Below, one piece after another: positions 1-9,039 of a DNA stretch of 64,000 bases (its first letter is position 1; every line of letters begins with the position of its first letter). The DNA comes from Lewinellaceae bacterium. Its GTDB lineage: Bacteria > Bacteroidota > Bacteroidia > Chitinophagales > Saprospiraceae. The DNA is taken from positions 577,501 to 641,500 of the forward strand of contig JACJYK010000002.1 in the NCBI GenBank assembly GCA_020636135.1, given 5' to 3'. Under the pieces are notes generated by a model. The model was not told the origin of the DNA and ran no database searches. It worked only from the letters and a program-made list of their open reading frames with translations. Both the position numbers and the translations under genes were made by a program.

Positions 1-2
1 GA

Positions 3-2348
3 AGGTTGAATACCCCGGAGGAGTTTGCCGATATGGTCATCCGTGAACAGAACGGGGTTATTGTACAATTGAAAGACATTGCCGCCGTGGAAATGCAGCC
101 ACGCAATCTGAATACGATCCTGCGTGGTTCCGGTGTCATTCCAATGGTAGGCTGTGCCATTACGCCCCTTCCCGGTGCCAATTACATTGAAATTGCAGAT
201 GAGGCTTATAAGCGGGTTGATCAGCTGAAGAAAGATCTTCCGCCGGATATTCTGGTAGGTTATGCGTTTGACCAAACCTTGTCCATCCGGAAAGCCGTCA
301 ATGAAGTTCAGGATACCATTTTGATTGCTTTCATCCTCGTGGTGATCATTATTTTTATGTTTTTGCGGGACTGGCGGACTACGTTGATCCCGATCCTGGC
401 TATTCCGATTTCACTGATCGGTACCTTCTTTGTCATGTACATTTTCGGTTTTTCGATCAATATCCTGACGTTGCTTGGAATTGTGCTGGCCACCGGTCTG
501 GTGGTTGACGATGCCATTGTGATGATGGAAAACATCTATCGAAGGATTGAGGACGGCGAGGAACCCCTACATGCCGGTATAGAAGGATCGAAGGAAATTT
601 ATTTTGCCATCATTGCGACGAGTATTACGCTGGTTGCGGTGTTCCTGCCCATCATCTTCCTGCAGGGTTTGACCGGTCGCTTGTTCCGGGAGTTCGGTAT
701 TGTGGTTGCCGGAGCCATCGTCATCTCGACCGTCGTTTCACTGACCCTGACACCCATGCTAAGTTCGCGGATTCTCCGGAAGAAAAAGCGGGAGTCCCTG
801 TTGTTCCGTATGACCGAAGGATTTTTCCGGGGAATGACCAATGGTTACAATACAGGTGTAAAACATTTCGTCAAAGCACGGTGGCTGGTGGTTCCGATCC
901 TGGCTATTTCCGGATACGGTATCTTTTACCTGGGTACCCATTTGCGGTCGGAGCTGGCACCTATGGAAGACAAAAGCGGATTTCGTATTATGTCCACCGC
1001 TCCGGAAGGAACGTCCTACGAGATGATGGACAAATATCAGCTTGAACTGCTTTCCATCGTGGACACCATACCGGAGAAACGCGCCTACATCGCAGTGACA
1101 TCGCCCGGATTCGGATCCACAGCTTCGGCTAACTCGGCCTTCATTTTCTTCTCACTGGTAGACCCGAGCAAGCGGACCAGGACCCAGGACCAGATCGCTA
1201 AAATGCTGTACGGGAAGTTCAATAACCTGCCCTTTGCGCGGACCTTTGTATCCCAGGAGCAAACCATATCGGTGGGCCGTACCCTGCGGGGCATGCCGGT
1301 CCAGTACGTCATCCAGAGTCCGAATTTTGCCAAGCTGAAGGAGGCCATTCCAAAATTTATGGATGAAGTCAACAAGCGTCCTGAATTTTCCGTCACCGAC
1401 CTTGATCTGAAATTCAATAAACCCGAATTGCATATCCAGATCGATCGCGATCGTGCCCGGAGTTTGGGCGTAACGGTAAGAGACATCGCCGAGACGCTGC
1501 AACTGTATTACAGCCAGCAACGCTTCGGCTATTTCATTCGCGACGGTAAACAATATGAAGTGATCGGCGAAGCTCCCCGAAGTGACCGTAATGACCCGGG
1601 CGACTTGTCCGACATCTATGTACGGAATAATAAAGGAGAACTGATCCAGATGAGTAATCTGGTCAATCAGACCGAACAATCCAACCCTCCGACACTATAC
1701 CGCTATAACCGGTACATTTCCGCCACCGTATCAGCCGACCTCGCAGAAGGATACACGATTGGTGACGGAATTGCCGCCATGGACGCGGTGAAGGCCCAGG
1801 TTCTGGACGAATCCTTCAGCTCTGCATTGTCGGGTTCATCCAAAGACTTCGTGGAAAGTTCCGGAGGTTTGTATTTTGCTTTCATGCTGGCATTGGCATT
1901 GATCTATCTGGCCCTTTCTGCCCAGTTTGAAAGCTTCCTGGATCCATTGATCATCATGTTCACGGTGCCCCTGGCTCTTTTCGGAGCATTGCTGGCCCTG
2001 TGGATAGGTGGTCATACCATCAACATCTTCAGCCAGATCGGTATCATTGTTCTGGTTGGAATTGTGACAAAGAACGGGATCCTGATCGTCGAGTTTGCCA
2101 ACCAGCGAAGGGAAGCCGGGCTGGATAAGTTCGCTGCGGTTATCGAAGCGGCGACCCTGCGTCTCCGTCCGATCCTGATGACCAGTATGGCCACGGTGCT
2201 GGGCGTTTTACCCATCGCGCTGGCCCTGGGTTCCGCAGCCACCTCCCGTATTTCAATGGGTGTGGCCATCATCGGCGGTCTTCTGTTTTCACTGGTATTG
2301 ACATTGTTTGTCATTCCTGCCGCCTACACATTCTTTAAGCGTAAATAA
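3..2348 (+). CDS. RND efflux permease (HAE1/AcrB family), 5' end outside window
   Basis: This is the inner-membrane proton-driven pump of a tripartite multidrug or hydrophobe efflux system. The reading frame is open to the left edge, so roughly the first 230 residues of a ~1030-residue protein lie outside the window; the apparent TTG at position 6 is not a credible start. Visible family features are the docking-domain stretch ending EEFADMVI, the first large TM block (LRDWRTTLIPILAIP), the TM4 acidic pair in VVDDAIVMMENIYR (near nt 507-512) that carries protons in AcrB, and the TM10 lysine in GIVTKNGILIVEFANQ. The C-terminal TM bundle ends in a normal position. A TolC gene follows after 4 nt, so the two are cotranscribed; a membrane-fusion protein gene is expected just upstream. 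Confidence 0.95.
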   Translation, partial: RLNTPEEFADMVIREQNGVIVQLKDIAAVEMQPRNLNTILRGSGVIPMVGCAITPLPGANYIEIADEAYKRVDQLKKDLPPDILVGYAFDQTLSIRKAVNEVQDTILIAFILVVIIIFMFLRDWRTTLIPILAIPISLIGTFFVMYIFGFSINILTLLGIVLATGLVVDDAIVMMENIYRRIEDGEEPLHAGIEGSKEIYFAIIATSITLVAVFLPIIFLQGLTGRLFREFGIVVAGAIVISTVVSLTLTPMLSSRILRKKKRESLLFRMTEGFFRGMTNGYNTGVKHFVKARWLVVPILAISGYGIFYLGTHLRSELAPMEDKSGFRIMSTAPEGTSYEMMDKYQLELLSIVDTIPEKRAYIAVTSPGFGSTASANSAFIFFSLVDPSKRTRTQDQIAKMLYGKFNNLPFARTFVSQEQTISVGRTLRGMPVQYVIQSPNFAKLKEAIPKFMDEVNKRPEFSVTDLDLKFNKPELHIQIDRDRARSLGVTVRDIAETLQLYYSQQRFGYFIRDGKQYEVIGEAPRSDRNDPGDLSDIYVRNNKGELIQMSNLVNQTEQSNPPTLYRYNRYISATVSADLAEGYTIGDGIAAMDAVKAQVLDESFSSALSGSSKDFVESSGGLYFAFMLALALIYLALSAQFESFLDPLIIMFTVPLALFGALLALWIGGHTINIFSQIGIIVLVGIVTKNGILIVEFANQRREAGLDKFAAVIEAATLRLRPILMTSMATVLGVLPIALALGSAATSRISMGVAIIGGLLFSLVLTLFVIPAAYTFFKRK

Positions 2349-2352
2349 CATC

Positions 2353-3669
2353 ATGGATATTCTGTTAAAAGTAAGGTTGGTTGTTTTATTCGGATTAATG
2401 GGCGGTTTGGCCTGGTCTCAACCCGTGCTTTCCCTGGAAGAAGCTGTTCAGATCGCATTGGAGAATAATTTTCAGGTTCAGATCCTGCGCAATAATGAAA
2501 CGATTGCAGCTAACAGCAATACCTATGGAAATGCCGGGTACCTGCCCACGGTAAGTACCACGGGATCCGTGACCTACTCTTCGAACAATACCGAGCAGAA
2601 GTTTTTCAGTGGCGATACGCGCACTGGGGTTGGCGCCGGAAACACCTCCGCCCGGGCCGGACTGGAAGCTACCTGGACGGCATTTGACGGGTTCCGGATG
2701 TTCGCTACCAAAGAAAGGCTGGACATGCTGGAATCCAGATCTCATGTGTTGACCCAGCAGGAATTGCATGGTATTGCCACCGATGTACAATTAGCCTATT
2801 TTGAGCTGATTCGACTGCAGCAGCAGATCGGCATTACCGAGACCTCCATTGAACTCAATCAATCCTTACGCCGGCTGGCTTCGGACAAATTGCGCCTGGG
2901 CGCCAGCACGGAGCTGGAAGTACTGCAGGCCACCAATGCAGTCAATGCGGACAGCTCTGCATTGCTGAACCGGCAGGAGCAGCTCCGGCAAGCTAAAATG
3001 GCTTTTAACCTGTTGCTGGGCCGTGAATCCACCATCGCATTCCGGGTGCCAGAGACCATCGACCCGGTTGCCATGCCTACACTGGATGCTCTCACCCAGC
3101 AAGCTCTGGATCACAACTATCAGTTGAGTTTGTTAAATGTGGATGAGCGTCTGGCTGCCGTGACCATCAAAGAAGCCAAGGCGGACCTTTATCCCCGCCT
3201 TAACCTAAACCTGGGATACAGTTTTAGTTACTCCCGGGCGGAAGTGGGCTTTTTATTATCCAACCGGACTTTTGGACCGACCGGAGGTATATCGCTAAGC
3301 TACGATTTGTTTACCGGCCACAATCTGAAAAAGGATATTGCCAACGCCAACATCTATCAGGATAACATCCAGCTATCCCGCAAAGACCTGACCCTGAACA
3401 TCCGTTCTACCATGTCCCAGCTGTTCCAGCAATACCAGAGTCTGCTGGAGGTTCGCGATCTGGAACTCCGTAATGTGGAGACCTCAACCCGCAATACCGA
3501 ACTGGCGCGCCAGCTGTATCAGGCGGGACGGGCGACCGATTATGCGGTCCGTGAAGCCATCCTGCTGGAGACTCAGGTGAAAGACCGGTTATCCGACTAT
3601 TCCTACCGGATGAAAATGGCTGAACTGCAAATGAAGAGCCTGGCCGGTATGCCCATGTATGGGGAATAA
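2353..3669 (+). CDS. TolC family outer-membrane efflux protein
   Basis: This 438-residue protein should form the trimeric outer-membrane channel of the RND pump encoded immediately upstream. It starts with a signal peptide ending near LAWSQ, followed by the usual LSLEEAVQIALENN opening of the outer-membrane efflux family and two repeated halves of long amphipathic helices (for example LGASTELEVLQATNAV, and near the end ARQLYQAGRATDYAVREA). The ATG at 2353 lies 4 nt after the permease stop. The frame is open further upstream to 2308, but that would overlap the permease, and the ATG gives the clean signal peptide. Length and motifs are normal for the family. Substrate specificity cannot be read from the sequence. 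Confidence 0.93.
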   Translation: MDILLKVRLVVLFGLMGGLAWSQPVLSLEEAVQIALENNFQVQILRNNETIAANSNTYGNAGYLPTVSTTGSVTYSSNNTEQKFFSGDTRTGVGAGNTSARAGLEATWTAFDGFRMFATKERLDMLESRSHVLTQQELHGIATDVQLAYFELIRLQQQIGITETSIELNQSLRRLASDKLRLGASTELEVLQATNAVNADSSALLNRQEQLRQAKMAFNLLLGRESTIAFRVPETIDPVAMPTLDALTQQALDHNYQLSLLNVDERLAAVTIKEAKADLYPRLNLNLGYSFSYSRAEVGFLLSNRTFGPTGGISLSYDLFTGHNLKKDIANANIYQDNIQLSRKDLTLNIRSTMSQLFQQYQSLLEVRDLELRNVETSTRNTELARQLYQAGRATDYAVREAILLETQVKDRLSDYSYRMKMAELQMKSLAGMPMYGE

Positions 3670-3670
3670 T

Positions 3671-3709
3671 GTGTCTACGTGTTGATGTATTTACGTTTTG
3701 ACGTTGTAC
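3671..3709. repeat. Short low-complexity repeat between convergent genes
   Basis: This gap between the convergent tolC-like and VOC genes carries GTGTTGA (3679-3685) and GTATTTACGT (3687-3696). Both recur in inverse orientation at 11431-11455 (ACGTAAATAC then TCAACAC), in another gap between convergent genes. It is a small interspersed motif of unknown role. Confidence 0.4.
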
Positions 3710-3727
3710 AAGTTAGTCAGCCAATGG

Positions 3728-4096
3728 TCAGGCAGCATCTTCCACAATAAAGATGGCATTGTTATTCAGGTCGTAGAATCCGAATTCATGCGTTCCCCAC
3801 TGCGTATTCATCCGCAATCGATCCGGTGCTACCGTGTCTCTGGCGACAAATTCGTTGAAATAGGTTTGAATATCCTGGACAAAGATACGGATCACGGATC
3901 CTCCGAGTAGCGGATCATCCGGTGTGTCGGCGTGCCATTGCAAATGAAAGGTTTGCCGGTCCCGTTTCAGGATCGCATACATCGAATCTGCCCATACCCT
4001 GACGAATCCGGTTTTTTCTTCGTACCAGGCCAGATCCCGGGCGATGTCCTGGCTTGGCAATACCGGAACCATGTCCAGCAATAAGGGTTCTTTCAT
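3728..4096 (-). CDS. VOC family protein, bleomycin-resistance-like
   Basis: A 122-residue cytoplasmic protein of the vicinal-oxygen-chelate superfamily. The opening MVPVLPSQDIARDLAWYEEKTGF is the typical first beta-alpha unit (position-specific substitution DMVPVLPSQDIARDL) of bleomycin-binding or glyoxalase-like proteins, and the C-terminal FGFYDLNNNAIFIVE is the usual last strand. Such proteins bind drugs such as bleomycin or act on small metabolites. The frame is open to 4180 but the ATG at 4096 begins just before the conserved first strand; the extra upstream residues would overlap the next gene. It lies 31 nt downstream of the exported protein on the same strand. True ligand unknown. Confidence 0.8.
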   Translation of the reverse strand: MKEPLLLDMVPVLPSQDIARDLAWYEEKTGFVRVWADSMYAILKRDRQTFHLQWHADTPDDPLLGGSVIRIFVQDIQTYFNEFVARDTVAPDRLRMNTQWGTHEFGFYDLNNNAIFIVEDAA

Positions 4097-4127
4097 ACTA
4101 ATGTTACTTGTTTTTTCAAGAACAGTT

Positions 4128-5147
4128 TTACCGGAACAATGTAATCGTGCCATGATCCACCTGCTTTCTGTCGAGGGCATTACTATCCAGGAAGTGCAGG
4201 ATTACCCGATAGGAATAGACCCCCGGTGGAGATTCCATGCCGCGGAAGGTGCCATCCCATCCATCGTTTTCGTTCCGGCTGCTAAATACCATATTGCCCC
4301 AGCGGTCCATCACGGCTAATTCAAAGGCGGTGATCTGACAGCGCGGGTACACCATGAAATAGTCGTTTGATCCGTCGCCATCCGGGCTGAATGCAGTAGG
4401 CAAAAAAACCGGACAGAGTGTTTCCTCAACACCCTGGCCATTTCCGTTGGATTGACCATTGCTTCCGCCCTGGCCATTTGAGCCGTTTCCGTAAACATCA
4501 CTACAATTGATGGTTGGCTGCGTGCCCGAACTAGTTTTTACAAGGGATACGCTGTCGATCATGATGTAGTTGAGGTCGTAGGATTCATCCGCAATGTCGG
4601 CCTGCAGGCGCAAAAACCGCTCCCCACAGTTGGCTTTGAAGCGGATGTTGTACGGTTGCCAGTTCTGATGATTGATGATGACCGACTGCCAGAGTAATCG
4701 GCTTTCATCACATGGTTGATTGCCAATGTAAATCCTCAATTTTGCCGACCCGATCGGGAGGGGTGCCGAGGGCTTGTGGTTCGGGTCATACATCAGGTAG
4801 ATGCGGATCCGGTAATCCTGGCCCGGGATCAGCGAGTCGGCCAGTTCCTGGTATACGGCTTCCACGGTGCCATTCCATTCCGGCCTTCCTTCGGTGCGGA
4901 CCCGTGCCACCAGCCCCAGATAGGTGCTGCCGGCATAGGCAGGCCGGTCACTGCTGATTGGCTGGATATCCGGCGTGCTCACGGAGTCGCATACCTGCCA
5001 TTGCAGGGGTATGTGGCCATAAAACGGATCAAGCCCTTCGAAGGAACCATTGCGAATGAGGCTTTGCGCCTTCATGCCAGCAGGCATACCGGAAAACAGG
5101 ACAAGGCCGACTGTCAGGAACCACCAGTGAACGATCCGTATTATCAT
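4128..5147 (-). CDS. Exported protein with gliding-motility-type (T9SS type B) C-terminal domain
   Basis: A 339-residue secreted protein. It has an N-terminal signal peptide (MIIRIVHWWFLTVGLVLF, cut near MKAQ), a body beginning SLIRNGSFEGLDPFYG that resembles carbohydrate-binding or choice-of-anchor beta-sandwich domains, and a Gly/Asn/Gln/Ser linker around residues 220-245. The last ~85 residues (PTAFSPDGDGSNDYF, then MDRWGNMVFSS and NDGWDGT) form the type-B sorting domain recognised by the type IX secretion system. The likely fate is export across the outer membrane to the cell surface. The ATG at 5147 is chosen over upstream in-frame codons because it opens directly into the signal peptide. 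No catalytic motif is visible, so function is unknown beyond surface location and probable ligand binding. Confidence 0.85.
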   Translation of the reverse strand: MIIRIVHWWFLTVGLVLFSGMPAGMKAQSLIRNGSFEGLDPFYGHIPLQWQVCDSVSTPDIQPISSDRPAYAGSTYLGLVARVRTEGRPEWNGTVEAVYQELADSLIPGQDYRIRIYLMYDPNHKPSAPLPIGSAKLRIYIGNQPCDESRLLWQSVIINHQNWQPYNIRFKANCGERFLRLQADIADESYDLNYIMIDSVSLVKTSSGTQPTINCSDVYGNGSNGQGGSNGQSNGNGQGVEETLCPVFLPTAFSPDGDGSNDYFMVYPRCQITAFELAVMDRWGNMVFSSRNENDGWDGTFRGMESPPGVYSYRVILHFLDSNALDRKQVDHGTITLFR

Positions 5148-5550
5148 CGTTACATTAAGGTAGCTGGAAGTGCGGACAAAAGCAAGGTTAGGCAAATTGT
5201 AGAACGGTAAATGGAGAGGAATAAAGTCACCTGAAAAAATGGGCCGTACTTACGACACTTATGAAAGATTGCATGGTGGCAGGTGAATGGAAAACCACCT
5301 CCACAGGATCGTACGCTACCAATGGCTCCAAGTGTTGTCCATTTGATGAAATTTTACAGGGCTTACATGATTGGATTATATGCGCTGACTGAAAAGACTA
5401 CCCAGGAAGGAGTACTTTGGGCACGGCGCATTAAAATAAGGGTACTTACAGCTATAAAGATCACTGGCTATGATGATCAGACTCGTCAAATACAGTGGAT
5501 GAGCTGATCTGCCATTTCATTATCTTTAAGGAAAGCAAAAATCCAGTGCG
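5148..5550. other. Intergenic region, 403 bp, no convincing gene
   Basis: This spacer lies between divergently transcribed genes and should hold both promoters. A 74-codon frame at 5283-5507 has no family resemblance and no clear ribosome-binding site, so it is not called. TATCTTTA at about 5519-5526 resembles a Bacteroidota -7 element (TAnnTTTG with one mismatch) for the GH30 gene, but no matching -33 element is seen. Confidence 0.4.
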
Positions 5551-7032
5551 ATGAAACATCTTGCCATAACCCTGTTAACCCTTATGCTGCTTTGGGCCGG
5601 GTGTACCCAGCCTGCAACCCATGAATCCATACCGTCCTCAGATCCTGTTCCCTCCTTTGCCGGTGCAACCGTGGCTTTGTACACCACGGCAGCCGAAACC
5701 GGTGAACGGCTGGCTTTGGGCGGTGCTGTTACTTTTGCTGAAACTCCCCAGCCACTCGAAACGGAAATAGCCGTATTTGTAGATCCATCCAAGACCTATC
5801 AGACCATGCAGGGCATCGGAGGTGCCTTAACAGATGCTTCTGCCGAAGTATTTGCCAAACTGCCGGCCGCCAAGCAGGAAGAGCTGCTACAAGCTTATTA
5901 CGATCCGGAAAAAGGGATCGGGTATACGCTGGCCCGTACCAATATCCACAGCTGCGACTTCTCTTCCGAGAGCTATACCTATGTCACGGATGAAGATAAG
6001 GCACTGGGCACATTTGATATTTCCCATGACCGGCAATACCGCATTCCGATGATCAAACGGGCCATCGCTGCGGCGGGAGGCAAACTGCAGCTATTCGTCA
6101 GCCCCTGGAGTCCGCCGGCCTTTATGAAGACCAATCACGACATGTTGCATGGTGGCAAGCTGATACCAGAATACTATGATGCCTGGGCTTTGTATTACAC
6201 AAAATTCATCAAAGCCTATGAAGCGGAAGGTATCCCGGTATGGGGCCTATCCATTCAAAATGAACCGATGGCAACGCAAACCTGGGAGTCCTGCATTTAC
6301 ACGGCTGAGGAAGAGCGTGATTTCCTTAAGGCTCACCTGGGACCTGCGTTGGATCGCGAAGGAATGGGGGATAAAAAAGTCATCGTATGGGATCATAACC
6401 GTGACTTGCTGCCACACCGTGCTTTTACCATTCTGGAGGATCCCGAAGCAGCCAAATATGTGTGGGGTGTTGGGTTCCACTGGTACGAAGTCTGGGCCGG
6501 TGGCGATCCGATGTTTGCCAATGAAGGGATCGTCAAACAAGCCTTCCCGGACAAAGAGCTGATCTTCACCGAAGGGTGTGCCGAGAGCTTTGATTCCACC
6601 CACTATCAGTACTGGCCAAATGCGGAGCGGTATGGCCGGGCGATGATCAATGATTTCAACCAGGGAACGGCCGGTTGGACCGATTGGAATGTCCTGCTTG
6701 ATGAGATGGGAGGCCCAAATCATGTGGGTAACTTCTGCTTTGCACCGGTCCATGCCGATACGCGCACCGGCGCATTGATTTATACGCCGTCTTATTATTA
6801 CATCGGCCACTTCTCCAAATTTATACGTCCGGGCGCAGTACGGGTGAGTACTGCAAGCAGCCGGAGTGTGTTACAAGCCACGACTTTCCGCAACACCGAC
6901 GGAACCTATGTGACCGTGGTGATGAATAATACCGGTACAGCTATTGATTTTAAATTGCAGATCCTTAACCAGGCCATTATAATGTCTATCCCGGCACATG
7001 GCATGCAGAGTATAATTTATAGTGCGAAATAA
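5551..7032 (+). CDS. Glycoside hydrolase family 30 lipoprotein (glucosylceramidase-like)
   Basis: A 493-residue retaining glycosidase of family GH30. The signal sequence ends in the lipobox LWAGC, so it should be anchored to a membrane, probably facing outward. The (beta/alpha)8 core begins at QTMQGIGGALTDASAEVF. The acid/base glutamate is E238 in LSIQNEP and the nucleophile is E341 in IFTEGCAES, both in canonical context. The small C-terminal beta domain (YVTVVMNNTG) is also present. Family members cleave beta-1,6-glucan, beta-xylosidic or glucosylceramide-type bonds; the GGALTDASAE start and length resemble beta-1,6-glucanase/glucosylceramidase subgroups. It stands alone, not in a recognisable polysaccharide-utilisation locus. 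Confidence 0.92.
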   Translation: MKHLAITLLTLMLLWAGCTQPATHESIPSSDPVPSFAGATVALYTTAAETGERLALGGAVTFAETPQPLETEIAVFVDPSKTYQTMQGIGGALTDASAEVFAKLPAAKQEELLQAYYDPEKGIGYTLARTNIHSCDFSSESYTYVTDEDKALGTFDISHDRQYRIPMIKRAIAAAGGKLQLFVSPWSPPAFMKTNHDMLHGGKLIPEYYDAWALYYTKFIKAYEAEGIPVWGLSIQNEPMATQTWESCIYTAEEERDFLKAHLGPALDREGMGDKKVIVWDHNRDLLPHRAFTILEDPEAAKYVWGVGFHWYEVWAGGDPMFANEGIVKQAFPDKELIFTEGCAESFDSTHYQYWPNAERYGRAMINDFNQGTAGWTDWNVLLDEMGGPNHVGNFCFAPVHADTRTGALIYTPSYYYIGHFSKFIRPGAVRVSTASSRSVLQATTFRNTDGTYVTVVMNNTGTAIDFKLQILNQAIIMSIPAHGMQSIIYSAK

Positions 7033-7090
7033 ATTTCAGGTAATTTTTCGGTCCCCCTGGTGTACACGCTTTTAACAGGGATGCGATGGA

Positions 7091-7117
7091 GATAAATGGC
7101 AATAAATGGCAATAAAT
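7091..7117. repeat. Short tandem repeat, 10-bp unit
   Basis: The unit ATAAATGGCA is repeated about 2.7 times in the spacer downstream of the GH30 gene. No function is suggested. Confidence 0.5.
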
Positions 7118-7232
7118 CGGGTGTGATAACTTCCAGTGATTCACTTCATGCTGGCTGTTCAGCAGATTTACTGTAATTTTCAAATTCAATTCTGTTATTA
7201 ATCCATACCGGACCTGACCTGGCAAAATAAAT

Positions 7233-7730
7233 ATGGAAATCAGACGAGCATCCATTGAAACCGACCTTGATGCAGTTTGGGAAATTTTTAAGAAAGTCAT
7301 TTCAACCGGGGATACCTATGTATTTTCTCCCGATACGCCCAAAGATCAATTGCCTCATTATTGGTTTGCCGACCATATGGACACGTTCGTAGCAGTGAAT
7401 CACGGAGAAATAGTCGGTACTTATTTTATCAAACCCAATCAAATCGGCCTGGGAAATCATATTGCAAATTGTGGTTATATGGTGAACCCAAAACACCATG
7501 GGCAAGGGACAGGTAAAGTGCTTTGTGATCACTCCATCCGATACGCAAGGGAAAAAGGTTATTCAGGCATCCAGTTCAATATGGTGGTGAGCACAAATGT
7601 AACTGCGGTCACGTTGTGGCAGAAATTTGGATTTGAGATTATCGGAACAACCCCGAATGGGTTTCGGCATATGGAACTCGGGTTTGTTGACACGTATATG
7701 ATGTTTAAAGACCTGACAACGGATGATTGA
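7233..7730 (+). CDS. GNAT family N-acetyltransferase
   Basis: A 165-residue cytoplasmic acetyl-CoA-dependent acyltransferase. The fold is recognisable from MEIRRASIETDLDAVWEIF (alpha1), GEIVGTYFIKPN (beta4), the acetyl-CoA pyrophosphate-binding stretch MVNPKHHGQGTGKVLC (a Q/RxxGxG/A variant, QGTGK), and the late ALT-type segment NVTAVTLWQKFGFEIIGTTPNGF. The length is normal. The ATG at 7233 is the first in frame. The acceptor is unknown; the TGDTYVF and TPNGF segments resemble those of acetyltransferases acting on small amines or amino-acid analogues, but that is not decisive. It is probably monocistronic, with 200 bp before it and 163 bp after. Confidence 0.88.
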   Translation: MEIRRASIETDLDAVWEIFKKVISTGDTYVFSPDTPKDQLPHYWFADHMDTFVAVNHGEIVGTYFIKPNQIGLGNHIANCGYMVNPKHHGQGTGKVLCDHSIRYAREKGYSGIQFNMVVSTNVTAVTLWQKFGFEIIGTTPNGFRHMELGFVDTYMMFKDLTTDD

Positions 7731-7893
7731 AATGCATACAATCATAGAGTTCACAGATAGCCCGGATGCAAAACACGTTGTAACATTTCTTAAATTTAGA
7801 AATTGTTGCTGCTCCGGAGCCTACTGCTCAGGATGATGCCAATAAGCAATTCGTGGCCCGGGCATGCAATCGAATATTAAATAGAAAGAAATT

Positions 7894-8901
7894 ATGAACC
7901 GGATTTCAATTTTCACACTTATCTCCAAAATGGTATTGATCGGTATCGTGTTCCTGGATCCATCGAGGGTTTTTTCTCAGGATATGAAAAAACACGAGCC
8001 CATCATCGACGTCCATGTACACGCCATGAAGATGAATCCGGGATTTGCCGGTGACTTGTGCCCGTGGTTTCTGGCCAATATGCCAGGTGGTGATCCCAAT
8101 CTGCCTCCACCATCCTTTATGAGCAGTGATTGCGTTGATCCGCTGAAAGCGGCAACTTCCGACCAGGAAATGCAGGATGCCCTGGTGGACGTGTGTAAGC
8201 GCCTCAATATTACCATGGTTGCCAGCGGCGATGCGGAGGTCCTGCACCGGTGGCATGCGGCAGCGCCAGACCATTTTATTCCATCGCTATCCTTTAGTTC
8301 TGCCGGCGAGATGACCGTGGAAGCTTTTGAAGACTCTCTTTCCAATGGATTTTATAAAGTGATGGGTGAGGTGGCTCCGCAATACCAGGGTATGTCACCC
8401 AGTGACCTGTCCCTGGATGCGTATTTTGGAGTCGCAGAGAAACTGGGTATTCCGGTTGGTATCCACATGGGGACCGGAGGCAATGGCATGGCGAATATTA
8501 CTGCACCCAAATACCGTGCTTCCCTGGGCAGACCCTTTTTGCTGGAAGACATGCTGGCCCGCCATCCCAAGCTTAAGATCTGGGTGATGCATGCGGGCTA
8601 TCCGATGATCGATGAAATGATCGCCCTGATGGGTGCCAACGCCTACGTATATGTAGATGTGGCCGGTTTTATCTGGAGTTACCCGCTTGCGGAAGTGAAT
8701 GCGTACATTCAGCGACTGGTCCAGGCTGGTTTCGGTAAGCGTATTCTCTACGGCACCGACCTGATGATCTGGCCCAAACTACTGGAGACCTCTATAGGGG
8801 TTATCCAGAATGCCGATTACCTGTCCTACGACCAGAAGAGGGATATCCTGTTTAACAATGCTGTGCGGTTTTTTAACCTCGATCCCAAGAAATTTGAATA
8901 A
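7894..8901 (+). CDS. Amidohydrolase (TIM-barrel) family exported protein
   Basis: A 335-residue metal-dependent hydrolase of the amidohydrolase-2 type. An N-terminal hydrophobic signal (LISKMVLIGIVFLDPSRVFSQ) suggests export. The metal-binding H-x-H of strand 1 is H41/H43 in PIIDVHVHA; later ligands are probably the histidines in GIHMGTGG and IWVMHAGYP and the aspartate in ILYGTDLMIWP. The family includes decarboxylases and lactone or amide hydrolases, so the substrate cannot be fixed. The start at 7894 follows a purine-rich AGAAAGAAA stretch. It stands alone and is followed by an inverted repeat that may end transcription. Confidence 0.85.
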   Translation: MNRISIFTLISKMVLIGIVFLDPSRVFSQDMKKHEPIIDVHVHAMKMNPGFAGDLCPWFLANMPGGDPNLPPPSFMSSDCVDPLKAATSDQEMQDALVDVCKRLNITMVASGDAEVLHRWHAAAPDHFIPSLSFSSAGEMTVEAFEDSLSNGFYKVMGEVAPQYQGMSPSDLSLDAYFGVAEKLGIPVGIHMGTGGNGMANITAPKYRASLGRPFLLEDMLARHPKLKIWVMHAGYPMIDEMIALMGANAYVYVDVAGFIWSYPLAEVNAYIQRLVQAGFGKRILYGTDLMIWPKLLETSIGVIQNADYLSYDQKRDILFNNAVRFFNLDPKKFE

Positions 8902-8961
8902 GAGCGGATTTACTTATTCAACATTAGCCCAAAGCATGCAAGAGAATTTTTCTATGCAATG

Positions 8962-9003
8962 CATTAAGAATATCCTGATTTACAGTCACTTGAATTCTTA
9001 ATG
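8962..9003. terminator. Inverted repeat between convergent genes, possible bidirectional terminator
   Basis: CATTAAGAAT (8962-8971) and ATTCTTAATG (8994-9003) form a perfect 10-bp inverted repeat with a 22-nt loop, midway between the amidohydrolase gene and the opposing beta-barrel gene. The stem is AT-rich and the loop long, so termination is only a suggestion. Confidence 0.35.
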
Positions 9004-9039
9004 TATATTAAATGAAAGGGTCTATTGCATGAGTTGGGA

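Noticed and set aside
5283..5507. 74-codon frame in the gap before GH30
   Set aside because: Composition is not protein-like and no homologous domain is recognised.
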